From B33-G16 sp964611035 (lineage in GTDB: Bacteria > Desulfobacterota > DSM-4660 > Desulfatiglandales > B25-G16), in assembly GCA_964611035.1 (NCBI GenBank), contig CAZSWT010000007.1, positions 19,806 to 83,805 of the forward strand: a stretch of 64,000 nucleotides of DNA, given 5' to 3'. Positions within the stretch are counted from its first letter, which is position 1. The number at the start of each line of letters is the position of its first letter. This document shows, piece after piece, positions 35,391 through 43,337 of the stretch. Under the pieces are notes generated by a model. That model saw nothing but the letters and a program-made list of their open reading frames with translations. It made no database searches and was not told where the DNA came from. The position numbers and the translations under genes were made by a program.

Positions 35391-35795
35391 TTATGAAGTT
35401 ATCAATTTTACAGTTGGAAAATACGATTGATATCTAGAGACATCTCTCGTAATTAAATCCAAATTCTGGACGGCGGCTTGTGCACCAATAAAAAAATCCG
35501 GGAACGGAGTTCTTTTTGTGCCCTTTCTTTTTTTGTATTTAAGGTAGGCTTTTCCAGCTAAAAACAATGCCTCTTTGGGGATTTCCAGCATCTGGAGACC
35601 AGCTTTGGCTATTGCGGATTCCAAATCCTCTATCCGCTTAAAACCAATGGAGATTTCAGAATAAACGATCGAGTTGATATACAAGATCCCCAATTGATCA
35701 TACTCGTCCAGTTTTGATTCAGACCAATCAGCCCATTTCGGATCATTCAGGAAAACATCCAAAACAATATTCGAATCAACGAGAACCCCTTTCAT
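35391..35795 (-). CDS. vapC: PIN-domain toxin, VapC type (integron cassette)
   Basis: 134 aa. PIN ribonuclease acidic residues: VLVDSNIVLDVF (Asp7), NSIVYSEISIGF (Glu about 47), FPDFFIGAQA (Asp about 100) and LITRDVSRY (Asp about 117). It would cleave RNA when free of antitoxin. The start overlaps the upstream antitoxin stop by 4 nt. Toxin-antitoxin pairs are common stabilising cassettes in chromosomal integrons. Confidence 0.9.
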   Translation of the reverse strand: MKGVLVDSNIVLDVFLNDPKWADWSESKLDEYDQLGILYINSIVYSEISIGFKRIEDLESAIAKAGLQMLEIPKEALFLAGKAYLKYKKRKGTKRTPFPDFFIGAQAAVQNLDLITRDVSRYQSYFPTVKLITS

Positions 35796-36019
35796 TTGTC
35801 TCCTCTTGTAAGGGCCATTATTTCATCAGTTGTCATTTTAACGTTGGCTATTCCCCTCAATTTCCTGAATTTATATGTTTTTTGGGGTTCGCCTTTTCTT
35901 TTCACCAAATAAATTCGGTCTTTCTCTTCTATAAAATCAACTTCAACAGCAGGAGTTATTCCTAATTTTTCCCGAATTTCTTGTGGAATTGTGACTTGTC
36001 CTTTTATGGTAACTCTCAT
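35792..36019 (-). CDS. vapB: AbrB/MazE-type antitoxin, VapB (integron cassette)
   Basis: 75 aa. Swapped-hairpin AbrB DNA-binding domain at the N-terminus (VTIKGQVTIPQEIREKLGI, about 3-21) followed by a basic linker and a C-terminal toxin-binding tail (ANVKMTTDEIMALTRG). It overlaps vapC by 4 nt and should neutralise it and autorepress the operon. Confidence 0.9.
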   Translation of the reverse strand: MRVTIKGQVTIPQEIREKLGITPAVEVDFIEEKDRIYLVKRKGEPQKTYKFRKLRGIANVKMTTDEIMALTRGDK

Positions 36020-36089
36020 GATTGTACCTCCAGTAATGTGTAATACTGGTAATAATAATACTTCTGCTTATTTTTGTCAATCATGAATA

Positions 36090-36149
36090 TCTCATCGTCG
36101 CAAATCAGCCGCGCGTCTTTTTGCGTCGGCTGCATTTGAATGGTTATGG
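36090..36149 (-). repeat. attC site after DUF3795 cassette
   Basis: 60 nt on the minus strand beginning GCCATAACCATTCAAATG, core GCAGCCGACGC / GCGCGGCTG, arm GATTTGCGACG. The R' box has changed to GATGAGA. Near-identical arms to the attC at 35314-35367. Confidence 0.72.
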
Positions 36150-36166
36150 CCTTTTTTGAACCCTTT

Positions 36167-36610
36167 TTAATCTATTTCGACTAACTCCTTACAACTCCCA
36201 CAGCGCTTGGCACCGCGAAAGAGTTGCTCACCACAATGAGGACATCTGTAACGCTTTTCCTCTTCTTCCACCCACTTTTCAGTACCCAACTTTTTTCTAG
36301 CAGGAACAGAGCGGAGTATTACTTTTTTACCAACAGGAACAGGAAATTCATCAATTAATTTACATGGAAACTCTTCACATTGATGGCAGCCTTCATAATT
36401 TTTTCCCATGACACATTTTCGAATACCACATTCTTGGCAGTATACAAATTTTTCGTTTGACAAACAGCCTTTGCAGGCTATTTGTTCAGGGGTAACACCA
36501 TACGCATTGGCTAATTTTTCTTTTAGCTTTTGATTATTGTCGCGACTTGCCATATATATTCCGCAAACGCCACAATACATACTGCAAGGTGCTAATAATC
36601 CTGTGTTCAT
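36167..36610 (-). CDS. DUF3795 cysteine-rich protein with zinc ribbon (integron cassette)
   Basis: 147 aa. N-terminal DUF3795 region rich in Cys: APCSMYCGVCGIY, CKGCLSNEKFVYCQECGIRK, GCHQCEEFPC; then a C-terminal zinc ribbon CPHCGEQLFRGAKRCGSC (about 125-142). The pattern suggests metal or Fe-S binding in the cytosol of anaerobes. Function unknown. Followed 18 nt later by its attC. Confidence 0.85.
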   Translation of the reverse strand: MNTGLLAPCSMYCGVCGIYMASRDNNQKLKEKLANAYGVTPEQIACKGCLSNEKFVYCQECGIRKCVMGKNYEGCHQCEEFPCKLIDEFPVPVGKKVILRSVPARKKLGTEKWVEEEEKRYRCPHCGEQLFRGAKRCGSCKELVEID

Positions 36611-36680
36611 GTTGTTGTCTCCTTCTTATTTTTGACTATCTTCCATTCTAATCCCCATGACAACCTTTTCTTAGCCTCCG

Positions 36681-36738
36681 CCATAACGCCCGGCATAAGG
36701 CGCGGCGGCTTCTCGCGCCCTTAATGCCGTTGTTATAT
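36681..36738 (-). repeat. attC site after YbaK-type cassette
   Basis: 58 nt on the minus strand: R'' ATATAAC, arm AACGGCATTAAGGGCGCG, partner CGCGCCTTATGCCGGGCG, R' GTTATGG. One of the most canonical sites here; the stop codon TAA of the preceding gene lies inside R''. Confidence 0.85.
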
Positions 36739-37221
36739 TTTTTCTGATAAATCAACCCATCTGCCCTTTGTGAGAATTTCTAAATCAGTAGGCCTTAGTT
36801 GAAAAACAGCAAAAGGACTTCCAGCCGCAGCCCAGATTACTTCATATTTCTTCAGGTCTGGGTCCAATATGGTTTCCAAGGGTTCTTTATGGCCTGCTGG
36901 CGGCACTCCACCGATTGCATACCCAACTCTTTCTTTCACATACTTTGCATCCGCTCTACCAAGTTTCAAGCCCGTCGCTTTTGCGATTTTCATTACATCC
37001 ACTCGATTTGAGCCAGATGCTATAACAAGAATCGGAAGGTCATTTGCCTTATCTCTAAATACGAGAGATTTAGCTATTTGAGAAACTGTACATCCAATAC
37101 TATCAGCTGCCTCCTGTGCTGTCCTGGTTGAACCAGGTAGCTCTTTAACTTTAAAGGAGAAGCCTTTGGCAAAAAGGAATTCTTGTACACGTTTTGCACT
37201 GTCGCTTAGCTCTGATGCCAT
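36733..37221 (-). CDS. YbaK/EbsC-family Cys-tRNA/Pro-tRNA deacylase-like protein (integron cassette)
   Basis: 162 aa. Single-domain aminoacyl-tRNA editing fold: RTAQEAADSIGCTVSQIAKS (substrate region), LVFRDKANDLPILVIASGSNRV, and YAIGGVPPAGHKEPLETILD (GGxxPxGH catalytic segment). Free-standing members hydrolyse mischarged tRNA. Closer to the YbaK/ProX type than to proline-tRNA synthetase inserts. In the array immediately after the first cassette. Confidence 0.88.
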   Translation of the reverse strand: MASELSDSAKRVQEFLFAKGFSFKVKELPGSTRTAQEAADSIGCTVSQIAKSLVFRDKANDLPILVIASGSNRVDVMKIAKATGLKLGRADAKYVKERVGYAIGGVPPAGHKEPLETILDPDLKKYEVIWAAAGSPFAVFQLRPTDLEILTKGRWVDLSEKI

Positions 37222-37240
37222 AAGTTCATTCCTTTAAAAA

Positions 37241-37365
37241 ATATAACGCAGAAGTCAGGTGCAGCTTGGGCTACCACAGACTTCAAAAAACTAACACATT
37301 TTCAATTTTCACTATTCTGCCAAATCGGCTCGGCCCTAACTGTCACTTGAACTGACATGTTATGC
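37241..37365 (-). repeat. attC site after first cassette
   Basis: 125 nt on the minus strand: R'' GCATAAC, arm ATGTCAGTTCAAGTG, partner CACCTGACTTCTGCG, R' GTTATAT. Long attC sites of this size are usual in chromosomal integrons. The stop codon of the first cassette gene overlaps R''. Confidence 0.8.
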
Positions 37366-37710
37366 AATGTCATTTTGGTTTTCTATCAGAGCCGCTACTT
37401 TCAACCCGATAGAAATGGGGTCAGCACTTTTTTCAATGCAGACAGAGACATGTCCCCAAGGTGTTGGCAAAACAAATTGAAAAAAATTACCGTATTTCAC
37501 TAATAAGTAATCCAAACCGCCACAATCGATTTCACCACGTTGTGATGATAGTTTAAGCAGGGTTGGATTAACAAGAAGCTCTTCGTAACGATCTGATTCG
37601 GAACTGCTTGTATCTTGTGTATCATCTTTGGATTTTGATTTAAGTTTGCCATTTCGATATATAGCCACATATCGTATATCATTTGAGATTTTGAAAATTC
37701 CTTCAATCAT
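37360..37710 (-). CDS. Small roadblock-like protein of unknown function (first cassette)
   Basis: 116 aa, GAGGAAT before the ATG. IRYVAIYRNGKLKSKSK at the N-terminus, a Ser/Asp-rich loop (DTSSSESDRYEELLV), CGGLDYLLVKYGNFFQFVLP and GHVSVCIEKSADP. The strand-helix order resembles roadblock/LC7 domains, but I would not assign a function. It is the cassette nearest the integrase, so it would have been the latest insertion while the system was active. Confidence 0.72.
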   Translation of the reverse strand: MIEGIFKISNDIRYVAIYRNGKLKSKSKDDTQDTSSSESDRYEELLVNPTLLKLSSQRGEIDCGGLDYLLVKYGNFFQFVLPTPWGHVSVCIEKSADPISIGLKVAALIENQNDIA

Positions 37711-37875
37711 TTCTGTATTCCTCTATCGTGCGTAACATAAGGATTATACTGCCTATATGCAGTATTATATTACTGCAAAACAAAATTTATATTGAAATTA
37801 TTCAATAAGTAAAACGTGTTGTCTGAAAATGAGCGTAATATTAGAATCTATAAATACTGAAATAGAGTTTGTGAT
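37711..37875. other. Probable attI / promoter region of the integron
   Basis: The 165 nt between the first cassette and intI. On the minus strand a GTTACGC core-like box (37727-37733 region) precedes the first cassette, as expected for an attI crossover point. A palindrome TACTGC-CTATAT-GCAGTA at 37747-37764 and a nearby TACTGC could be integrase or repressor binding sites. AT-rich TATAAT-like elements occur but no convincing -35. Confidence 0.4.
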
Positions 37876-38070
37876 ATGAAGTTATTGGATCAGGTTCGTG
37901 ATGTGATGCGCAGAAAGCATTAGTCAATTCGCACAGAACACGCATATCTTAACTGGATAAAGCAATATATCCCATTTCACAAAAAATGTCATCCAAAAGA
38001 TATGGGAGAAAAGGAGATAGGCAAGCTTTCGAGACACACGAAAACCATCAGTCCTATCGGGCAAAGATAA
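37876..38070 (+). pseudogene. intI: Integron integrase intI, 5' remnant with in-frame TAG
   Basis: From the ATG: MKLLDQVRDVMRRKH, TAG at codon 16 (37921-37923), then SIRTEHAYLNWIKQYIPFH, KKCHPKDMGEKEIGKL. This is the N-terminal SAM-like core-binding domain of integron integrases (KxYSxRTExxYxxWIKRFxxFHxxxHPxxMG); the TAG replaces the expected Tyr codon. After about codon 53 similarity is lost and the frame stops at 38068. The catalytic domain with the Arg-His-Arg-Tyr residues and the integron-specific insert is absent. It diverges from the cassette array, as in functional integrons. Confidence 0.85.
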
Positions 38071-38175
38071 TTAATCTTTTTTTCCAGTCTGGAATTTAAA
38101 AATCTACCATTTTATTTAATACACGCCTTTATAGTAAATCATATATCTTCAAAGATCGGGGAATCTCTAAATACC

Positions 38176-38205
38176 TTGACAGAAAGCATAACAAATACGT
38201 ACCAT
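38176..38205 (+). promoter_or_regulatory. Candidate sigma-70 promoter of the efflux operon
   Basis: TTGACA at 38176-38181, 18-nt spacer, TACCAT at 38200-38205; the first ATG of the efflux operon is at 38240. The -35 is perfect, the -10 matches 4 of 6. Confidence 0.4.
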
Positions 38206-38239
38206 AACAGGCTAAGGTTATTAACAATTTCTTCCAGCT

Positions 38240-39400
38240 ATGGAGCGAGATATGGTCCATAAGGGTTCGGTTTTTATTTGGGTAGTACTTGGGTTAGCTC
38301 TTTTGATGTGTGGATGTCAGAATTCCGATTCTGAAGAGAAGATTACCCCTACTGGCATTAAAGTAGTCGAGCCGCCAGCGGTAAAGGTTGTCACAGTAAA
38401 GAAAGGCGATATCTCTGTTCCTCTTGTGGCTACCGGTACTATATTTCCTGAATATGAATCAAAGATTGGCCCGAAAATTTCCGGAACCATAGAAATAGTG
38501 TATGTGGATGAAGGGGACAAGGTACAAAAGGGACAGCCCTTGGTCCAGTTGGACCAACAAAATTTGCTCATCGCTGTTAGACAGGGACATGCAGCGGTCA
38601 GGGTGGCCGAGGCGCAACTCAAAGAGGTGGAAGTGAAGGTAGAAAATCTAAAAAAGGAAAGGGAACGACTGGCTAACCTATTAAAGAAAAATGTGCTTTC
38701 TCAGCAAAAATATGATGATATTGACACCGCCTATTTAATGGCTGTGACAGGAATAGAAGTAATCAGGGCCCAGATTTTAAGTACAAGGGAAAACCTGGCA
38801 ATGGCAGAACAAAAACTTAGAGATACAGTGATTATCGCCCCATTTTCCGGCCTGATAGTAAAAAGATTCATTAATCAAGGGGAGTTTGTCTCCACTATGC
38901 CCCCAAGCCCTCTTTTTTTGATCATGGATATAGACAAGGTAAAGACAGAGATTAGCCTGCCCGAGATCCATATAGCTCGTATACACATTGGCAATCCTGT
39001 AGAGGTTACAGTAGATACCTACCCAGGTATTATTTTCAGGGGTAAGGTTTCGACAATAAATCCCATGGTAGATCCCGTGAGCAGGGCATTTATAGTAAAG
39101 GTTGAGATCCATAATAAGGATCATAGATTAAAGCCTGGAATGTTTGCCAGGGTAAAGATTTACCCTACAATACATAAAGATACCCTTATTGTGCCATTCA
39201 AATCGGTAATGAAAAGGGAGGGCACCACCGTTGTCTTTATGATTGATGACAATACAGTAAGGTTGCGGGCAGTTACGGCAGGCATTACCAATGAAAGAGA
39301 GATTGAGGTGATTGATGGCTTAAAAGAAGGGGAAGAGGTTGTTATTGAAGGGCACTATGGAATGGCAGACAAAACAAAGGTTAGGGTAGAGAGGGAATAG
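38240..39400 (+). CDS. RND efflux periplasmic adaptor (membrane fusion protein), lipoprotein
   Basis: 386 aa. Signal peptide with lipobox (VVLGLALLMCGC, Cys about 28). Adaptor architecture: first half-motif SKIGPKISGTIEIVYVDEGD plus KVQKGQPLVQLD (lipoyl), alpha-hairpin coiled coil (about 110-180, EAQLKEVEVKVENLKKERER), second lipoyl half TVIIAPFSGLIVKRFINQGE, then beta-barrel and membrane-proximal domains. It links an inner-membrane RND pump to a TolC-type channel. The stop TAG is directly followed by the ATG of the pump. No outer-membrane factor gene is nearby. Confidence 0.93.
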   Translation: MERDMVHKGSVFIWVVLGLALLMCGCQNSDSEEKITPTGIKVVEPPAVKVVTVKKGDISVPLVATGTIFPEYESKIGPKISGTIEIVYVDEGDKVQKGQPLVQLDQQNLLIAVRQGHAAVRVAEAQLKEVEVKVENLKKERERLANLLKKNVLSQQKYDDIDTAYLMAVTGIEVIRAQILSTRENLAMAEQKLRDTVIIAPFSGLIVKRFINQGEFVSTMPPSPLFLIMDIDKVKTEISLPEIHIARIHIGNPVEVTVDTYPGIIFRGKVSTINPMVDPVSRAFIVKVEIHNKDHRLKPGMFARVKIYPTIHKDTLIVPFKSVMKREGTTVVFMIDDNTVRLRAVTAGITNEREIEVIDGLKEGEEVVIEGHYGMADKTKVRVERE

Positions 39401-42400
39401 ATGAATATTCCAGCATTTTCTGTGAATCGAAAGATTACTGTTCTTATGTTGACGCTGATTGTGTGCCTGTTTGGCATCATCGCCTTTACCAGGATTGGTA
39501 TAGATATGATGCCTGACCTGGAATATCCCTTTGTATCTGTTATTACCACCTATGAAGGTGTAGCGAGCGAAGATATTGAAAACCTGGTCACCAGACCCAT
39601 AGAAGAGGCTGTAAGCACAGTAAAGCGAGTGAGCACTGTCAGGTCAATATCCAAGGAAGGTGTATCTGTAGTGATGGTAGAATTTGAATGGGGCACTTTG
39701 CTTGACTTTGCAGCCCAGGATGTTCGGGACAAGATCTCCTGGTTAGCGGACTTCATTCCTGAGGATGCAGACAGCCCTATGGTGGTTAAATTTAACATGT
39801 CTGACATGCCTATCCTTTTTTACGGTATCACCGGAATGGATGATACAATCAAACTCAGGCAATATGTGAAAGATAATATTAAAACCAGGATTGAGAGGTT
39901 GGATGGGGTAGCAAGCTGTTGGATCTCAGGAGGACTGGAACGAGAGATAAATGTCTTTGTTGATAGGGATAGATTGAGCGCCTATAATCTTTCTATCAGC
40001 CAGGTTATAGAGACACTGAAAAGAGAGAATCTGAATATCTCAGCAGGACATGTGAGCAAGGGCTATACTGAGTATCTGGTAAGAACCCTGGGCGAGTACA
40101 AATCCATTGCGCCCATCTCCAATACTATTGTTGCTATCAAAGGGGGCACACCCATATATATTAAAGATATCGCAACGGTCAAGGATACACATAAAGAGAT
40201 TAGAAACTATTCCAGGACCAATAAAAAAGATTCGTTAGTAATGATGGTCCTTAAACAGTCAGGTGCGAATACCGTTAAGGTTATTGACAGGGTAAAGAAT
40301 GCCATTCAAGAGATGAGGGCAGAGATTCCAGAAGGGGTAAAATTCCATGCGGTAATAGATCATTCCAGGATTATCAAGAAGGTGGTGAAGAGAACAAATT
40401 TCAATGCAATTGAGGGGGCTATTCTGGCCATTATGGTTATCCTCCTTTTCCTTGGCAATTGGAGACCCACCTTAATTATATCCCTGGCTATACCGCTGTC
40501 TGTAGTTACTACCTTTATGGGTATTTATGCCTTGGATTATACCTTTAATATAATGACACTCGGTGGTCTGGCACTTGGGATTGGTATGCTGGTTGATAAT
40601 GCGGTGGTGGTCATAGAGAATACCTTTCGGCACTTAGATGAATTGGGAGAAAATCGAAATGAGGCTGCAAAGGCTGGGGCAACCGAGGTTGGAATGGCCA
40701 TAACAGCATCAACATTGACAACTATGGCCGTGTTTTTACCCATGGTGTTGACATCAGGGATAGCAGGAAAACTCTCACGCCCATTAGCTGTAACCGTATG
40801 CCTGGCACTCTTCGCATCTTTATTTGTGTCCCTTACCATAGTGCCCATGGTTGCCTCCAGCATCTTGAGAGGAAAAAGAAGAGATAATGCTGGACGGGCA
40901 TCTGTTAAGAGCAGGTTTGAGCTTATAAGGAATATTTACAGGAGATGGCTTCTCTTTTCTCTCAGGCACAGGAAGACAGTCCTCGGTGCCACGGCTTTCC
41001 TCATTGCCGGAACAATCTATATGGTCCCACGTTTAGGTATGGAGTTTATGCCAAAACAGGATATGCCGATATTATCCATGATGGCAAAGATGCCGGTAGG
41101 CACCAATCTGGAGGAAACCAACAGGGTAATCAACCAGATTGAAGACGCAGTGCTTGACCAGCCTGAGACCCTGTATATCACTCCATTTGTTGGACTTTCT
41201 GAGGTGACCAAGATGGATCTTGCCTGGGGTATGGGGGCAGCAGACGTGAGTGAGGCTGAGATAATGGTTAAGCTTGTTGATAAAGAGGAAAGGGTTAGAT
41301 CATCAGATGAGATAACAGATGCAATACGCGGGAGACTTCCAAAGGTAAAGGATGCCGAATTCAATTTTATAGATATAGGTGAGATGATGATGGGGGGTGG
41401 AGGAGAATCACCTATAGAGATTAAGGTGTTTGGTAAAGATCTTTCAATCCTTAAGGAAATCAGCACATCCATTGCAGAAAAGTGCAGGGATATTCCTGGG
41501 TTCAAAGATATTGAGCTGAGCCTTAAGTCTGTCAAGCCAGAAATCCAGATAAAGGTAGACAGAGAAAAGGCAGCACGGTTGGGGCTCACGGTTGGGGCTA
41601 TTGGCAGGACTGTAAAAGAGGCGTTTCTTGGAATAGTGGCCAGCAGATATCGAATAGCAGGTGACGAATACGATCTCAGGGTAAGGCTTCAGGATCTTGA
41701 CCGAAACTCTGTGAGCGACATACGCAATATTAATATCTCCTCTCCCTTAGGTCCCCAGATACCCCTCTATCAGGTGGCAGAGATTGGATACGGAAAGGGA
41801 CCGGTTGAGATAACCAGGGAGGATCAAGAGAGAAAGGTTGCGGTAAAGGGAAATTATTTTGGAAGAGATTTGGGCAGTATTGTTAGTGACATCAAAGAGA
41901 GGGTGGCAAGGATAAGTCTGCCAGAGGGATATTTTGTGAAATTGGGAGGACGCTATCAGGATATGCAGGAGGCCTTCTCTTCGCTGTCGTGGTCGTTGCT
42001 TATAGCTATTATGCTGGTCTACATGATTATGGCAGCCCAATTTGAATCACTTGTGACACCCTTTGTCATCATGTTTACTGTTCCCTTGGCATTTATAGGT
42101 GTGGTCTTTGGCCTCTATGGTTTTGGAAAGACCCTTTCTGTGCCGGCCCTCATGGGGGTTTTAATACTTACAGGCATAGTGGTGAATAATGCTATTGTTA
42201 TGATAGACTATATCAATAGATTAAAAAAGAGTGGGATTGAATTTGGAGAGGCTATTATAGAGGGGGCATCAGTGAGGGTTCGACCCATTTTGGTGACTGC
42301 CATTACCACCATACTTGGAATGCTTCCAATGGCATTAAGTCATACGGAAGGAGCGGAACTGAGATCACCTATGGCTGTAGCGGTAGCTTCAGGCTTGCTG

Positions 42401-42493
42401 TTTTCTACCTTTCTTACCCTATTTATTATCCCTATCGTCTACAGCATTGTAAACAGGGTTTCATACACAGGGCCACCTCATGGTGATACATAA
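39401..42493 (+). CDS. RND efflux transporter (AcrB/MdtB-like, HAE1 family)
   Basis: 1030 aa, full length. Twelve transmembrane helices with two large periplasmic loops: N-terminal VNRKITVLMLTLIVCLFGI; periplasmic repeat VTRPIEEAVSTVKRV; TM4 GIGMLVDNAVVVIENTF with the proton-relay acidic residue; second half LMGVLILTGIVVNNAIVMID; ends near TM12. Uses proton motive force to export hydrophobic compounds through the adaptor encoded directly upstream (0 nt gap). Substrates cannot be predicted. Confidence 0.94.
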   Translation: MNIPAFSVNRKITVLMLTLIVCLFGIIAFTRIGIDMMPDLEYPFVSVITTYEGVASEDIENLVTRPIEEAVSTVKRVSTVRSISKEGVSVVMVEFEWGTLLDFAAQDVRDKISWLADFIPEDADSPMVVKFNMSDMPILFYGITGMDDTIKLRQYVKDNIKTRIERLDGVASCWISGGLEREINVFVDRDRLSAYNLSISQVIETLKRENLNISAGHVSKGYTEYLVRTLGEYKSIAPISNTIVAIKGGTPIYIKDIATVKDTHKEIRNYSRTNKKDSLVMMVLKQSGANTVKVIDRVKNAIQEMRAEIPEGVKFHAVIDHSRIIKKVVKRTNFNAIEGAILAIMVILLFLGNWRPTLIISLAIPLSVVTTFMGIYALDYTFNIMTLGGLALGIGMLVDNAVVVIENTFRHLDELGENRNEAAKAGATEVGMAITASTLTTMAVFLPMVLTSGIAGKLSRPLAVTVCLALFASLFVSLTIVPMVASSILRGKRRDNAGRASVKSRFELIRNIYRRWLLFSLRHRKTVLGATAFLIAGTIYMVPRLGMEFMPKQDMPILSMMAKMPVGTNLEETNRVINQIEDAVLDQPETLYITPFVGLSEVTKMDLAWGMGAADVSEAEIMVKLVDKEERVRSSDEITDAIRGRLPKVKDAEFNFIDIGEMMMGGGGESPIEIKVFGKDLSILKEISTSIAEKCRDIPGFKDIELSLKSVKPEIQIKVDREKAARLGLTVGAIGRTVKEAFLGIVASRYRIAGDEYDLRVRLQDLDRNSVSDIRNINISSPLGPQIPLYQVAEIGYGKGPVEITREDQERKVAVKGNYFGRDLGSIVSDIKERVARISLPEGYFVKLGGRYQDMQEAFSSLSWSLLIAIMLVYMIMAAQFESLVTPFVIMFTVPLAFIGVVFGLYGFGKTLSVPALMGVLILTGIVVNNAIVMIDYINRLKKSGIEFGEAIIEGASVRVRPILVTAITTILGMLPMALSHTEGAELRSPMAVAVASGLLFSTFLTLFIIPIVYSIVNRVSYTGPPHGDT

Positions 42494-42529
42494 CCTATTG
42501 ATTTTTAATCTTTTTGTCGGGTATGGGTG

Positions 42530-42576
42530 TATTTTTTAATTGAAAATTTTCAATTTTAAATTGGAAATTAAAAAAA
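42530..42576. terminator. AT-rich bidirectional terminator-like hairpin
   Basis: TTTTTTAATTGAAAATTT opposite AAATTGGAAATTAAAAAAA between the convergent efflux operon and the pil genes. The stem carries T and A runs on its two sides, so it could terminate from both directions. Confidence 0.4.
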
Positions 42577-42649
42577 GATACCAATACACTGGACTTTGAC
42601 GCTACCGTGGTCTCATACACTCATACAGATAAAGTGAAAAAGTCTCTTT

Positions 42650-43282
42650 TTACTCCTTCCCTGCCTCTTTGAGGGTATCCATAAATATCTTATAAAACTT
42701 CTCATGATCAGGGATGGCCTTGTTGAGTATTAGGCGTAACTTGGAAAGATCAGCAGGGTTTATTACAAGATTGGCGCTTAACGTAAAGGCCATCATATTA
42801 TCCATGGTGTCGAATTTGTCGCTTACCAGAGCCAGAAAGATCTTTCTCCTCACACTCATAGAAAGATGATTAAGATAATGAGTGACTGGGCTACCTTCAA
42901 GGTTTTGTCCATCAAAACCATCGGAGAGGATAACCATGTCAAAGTGATGAAGGCGAAGTTTACCCATTGCATCTTGTGCTGATGGGGCTACAATAGGTTT
43001 ATATTTTAATTCCTCCAAAACAGAACTAATATCGTTTATCTGCCCATCATCTCCATTCAACACGAGAGCCAATCTGGTTCCTTCCTCAAAGAGCTCAAGA
43101 GGACTGCTGTCTTGCTCAAGTTCTTCTGTTTCCCCTGAAACTATATCCTTATCAGGCTTCCTTGTATCTACCTTTATTTTAGCCTTACACTTTGGGCAGG
43201 TAATACTTACCACTTTATTGGGTGGCAACTTTTCATCCGGTATCTTGAATGCTGCCCCACATGAATCACATATAATATCCAT
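42650..43282 (-). CDS. Zinc-ribbon (MJ0042-type) plus receiver-like domain protein
   Basis: 210 aa, RBS GAGGAG. N-terminal zinc finger ICDSCGAAFKIPDEKLPP / ITCPKCKAKIKV (about 3-40) of the type that begins many Desulfobacterota proteins, a polar linker, then a receiver-like fold (about 70-200; LALVLNGDDGQINDISSVLE, FDMVILSDGFDGQ, IFLALVSDKFDT). The acidic pocket of a true receiver is only partly kept. It follows two pilT-like genes on the same strand and may regulate pilus retraction; inference from position. Confidence 0.75.
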   Translation of the reverse strand: MDIICDSCGAAFKIPDEKLPPNKVVSITCPKCKAKIKVDTRKPDKDIVSGETEELEQDSSPLELFEEGTRLALVLNGDDGQINDISSVLEELKYKPIVAPSAQDAMGKLRLHHFDMVILSDGFDGQNLEGSPVTHYLNHLSMSVRRKIFLALVSDKFDTMDNMMAFTLSANLVINPADLSKLRLILNKAIPDHEKFYKIFMDTLKEAGKE

Positions 43283-43337
43283 ACGTTATTTCTCCTCTTT
43301 TAGGTAGGCACTATGTGTTGAGATTAGGCGTAGATCG

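Larger units (their letters stand above)
31151..38070 (-). mobile_element. Chromosomal integron with inactivated integrase and about nine cassettes
   Basis: A minus-strand array of unrelated small genes is punctuated by 54-125-nt imperfect inverted repeats with attC boxes (R'' ending TAAC, R' beginning GTT), and the 5' end of an integron integrase diverges from it on the plus strand at 37876. Several gene stop codons lie inside the R'' box, the usual cassette anatomy. Cargo is typical of sedentary chromosomal integrons: toxin-antitoxin, acetyltransferase, methyltransferase, orphan proteins. Because the integrase is broken, the array should be frozen unless an integrase acts in trans. The attI lies within about 37711-37870. 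Confidence 0.85.

Noticed and set aside
31151..37365. CRISPR array as explanation of the regularly spaced repeats
   Set aside because: The repeats are few, diverged, imperfectly palindromic and separated by whole genes; no cas genes. attC sites fit instead.
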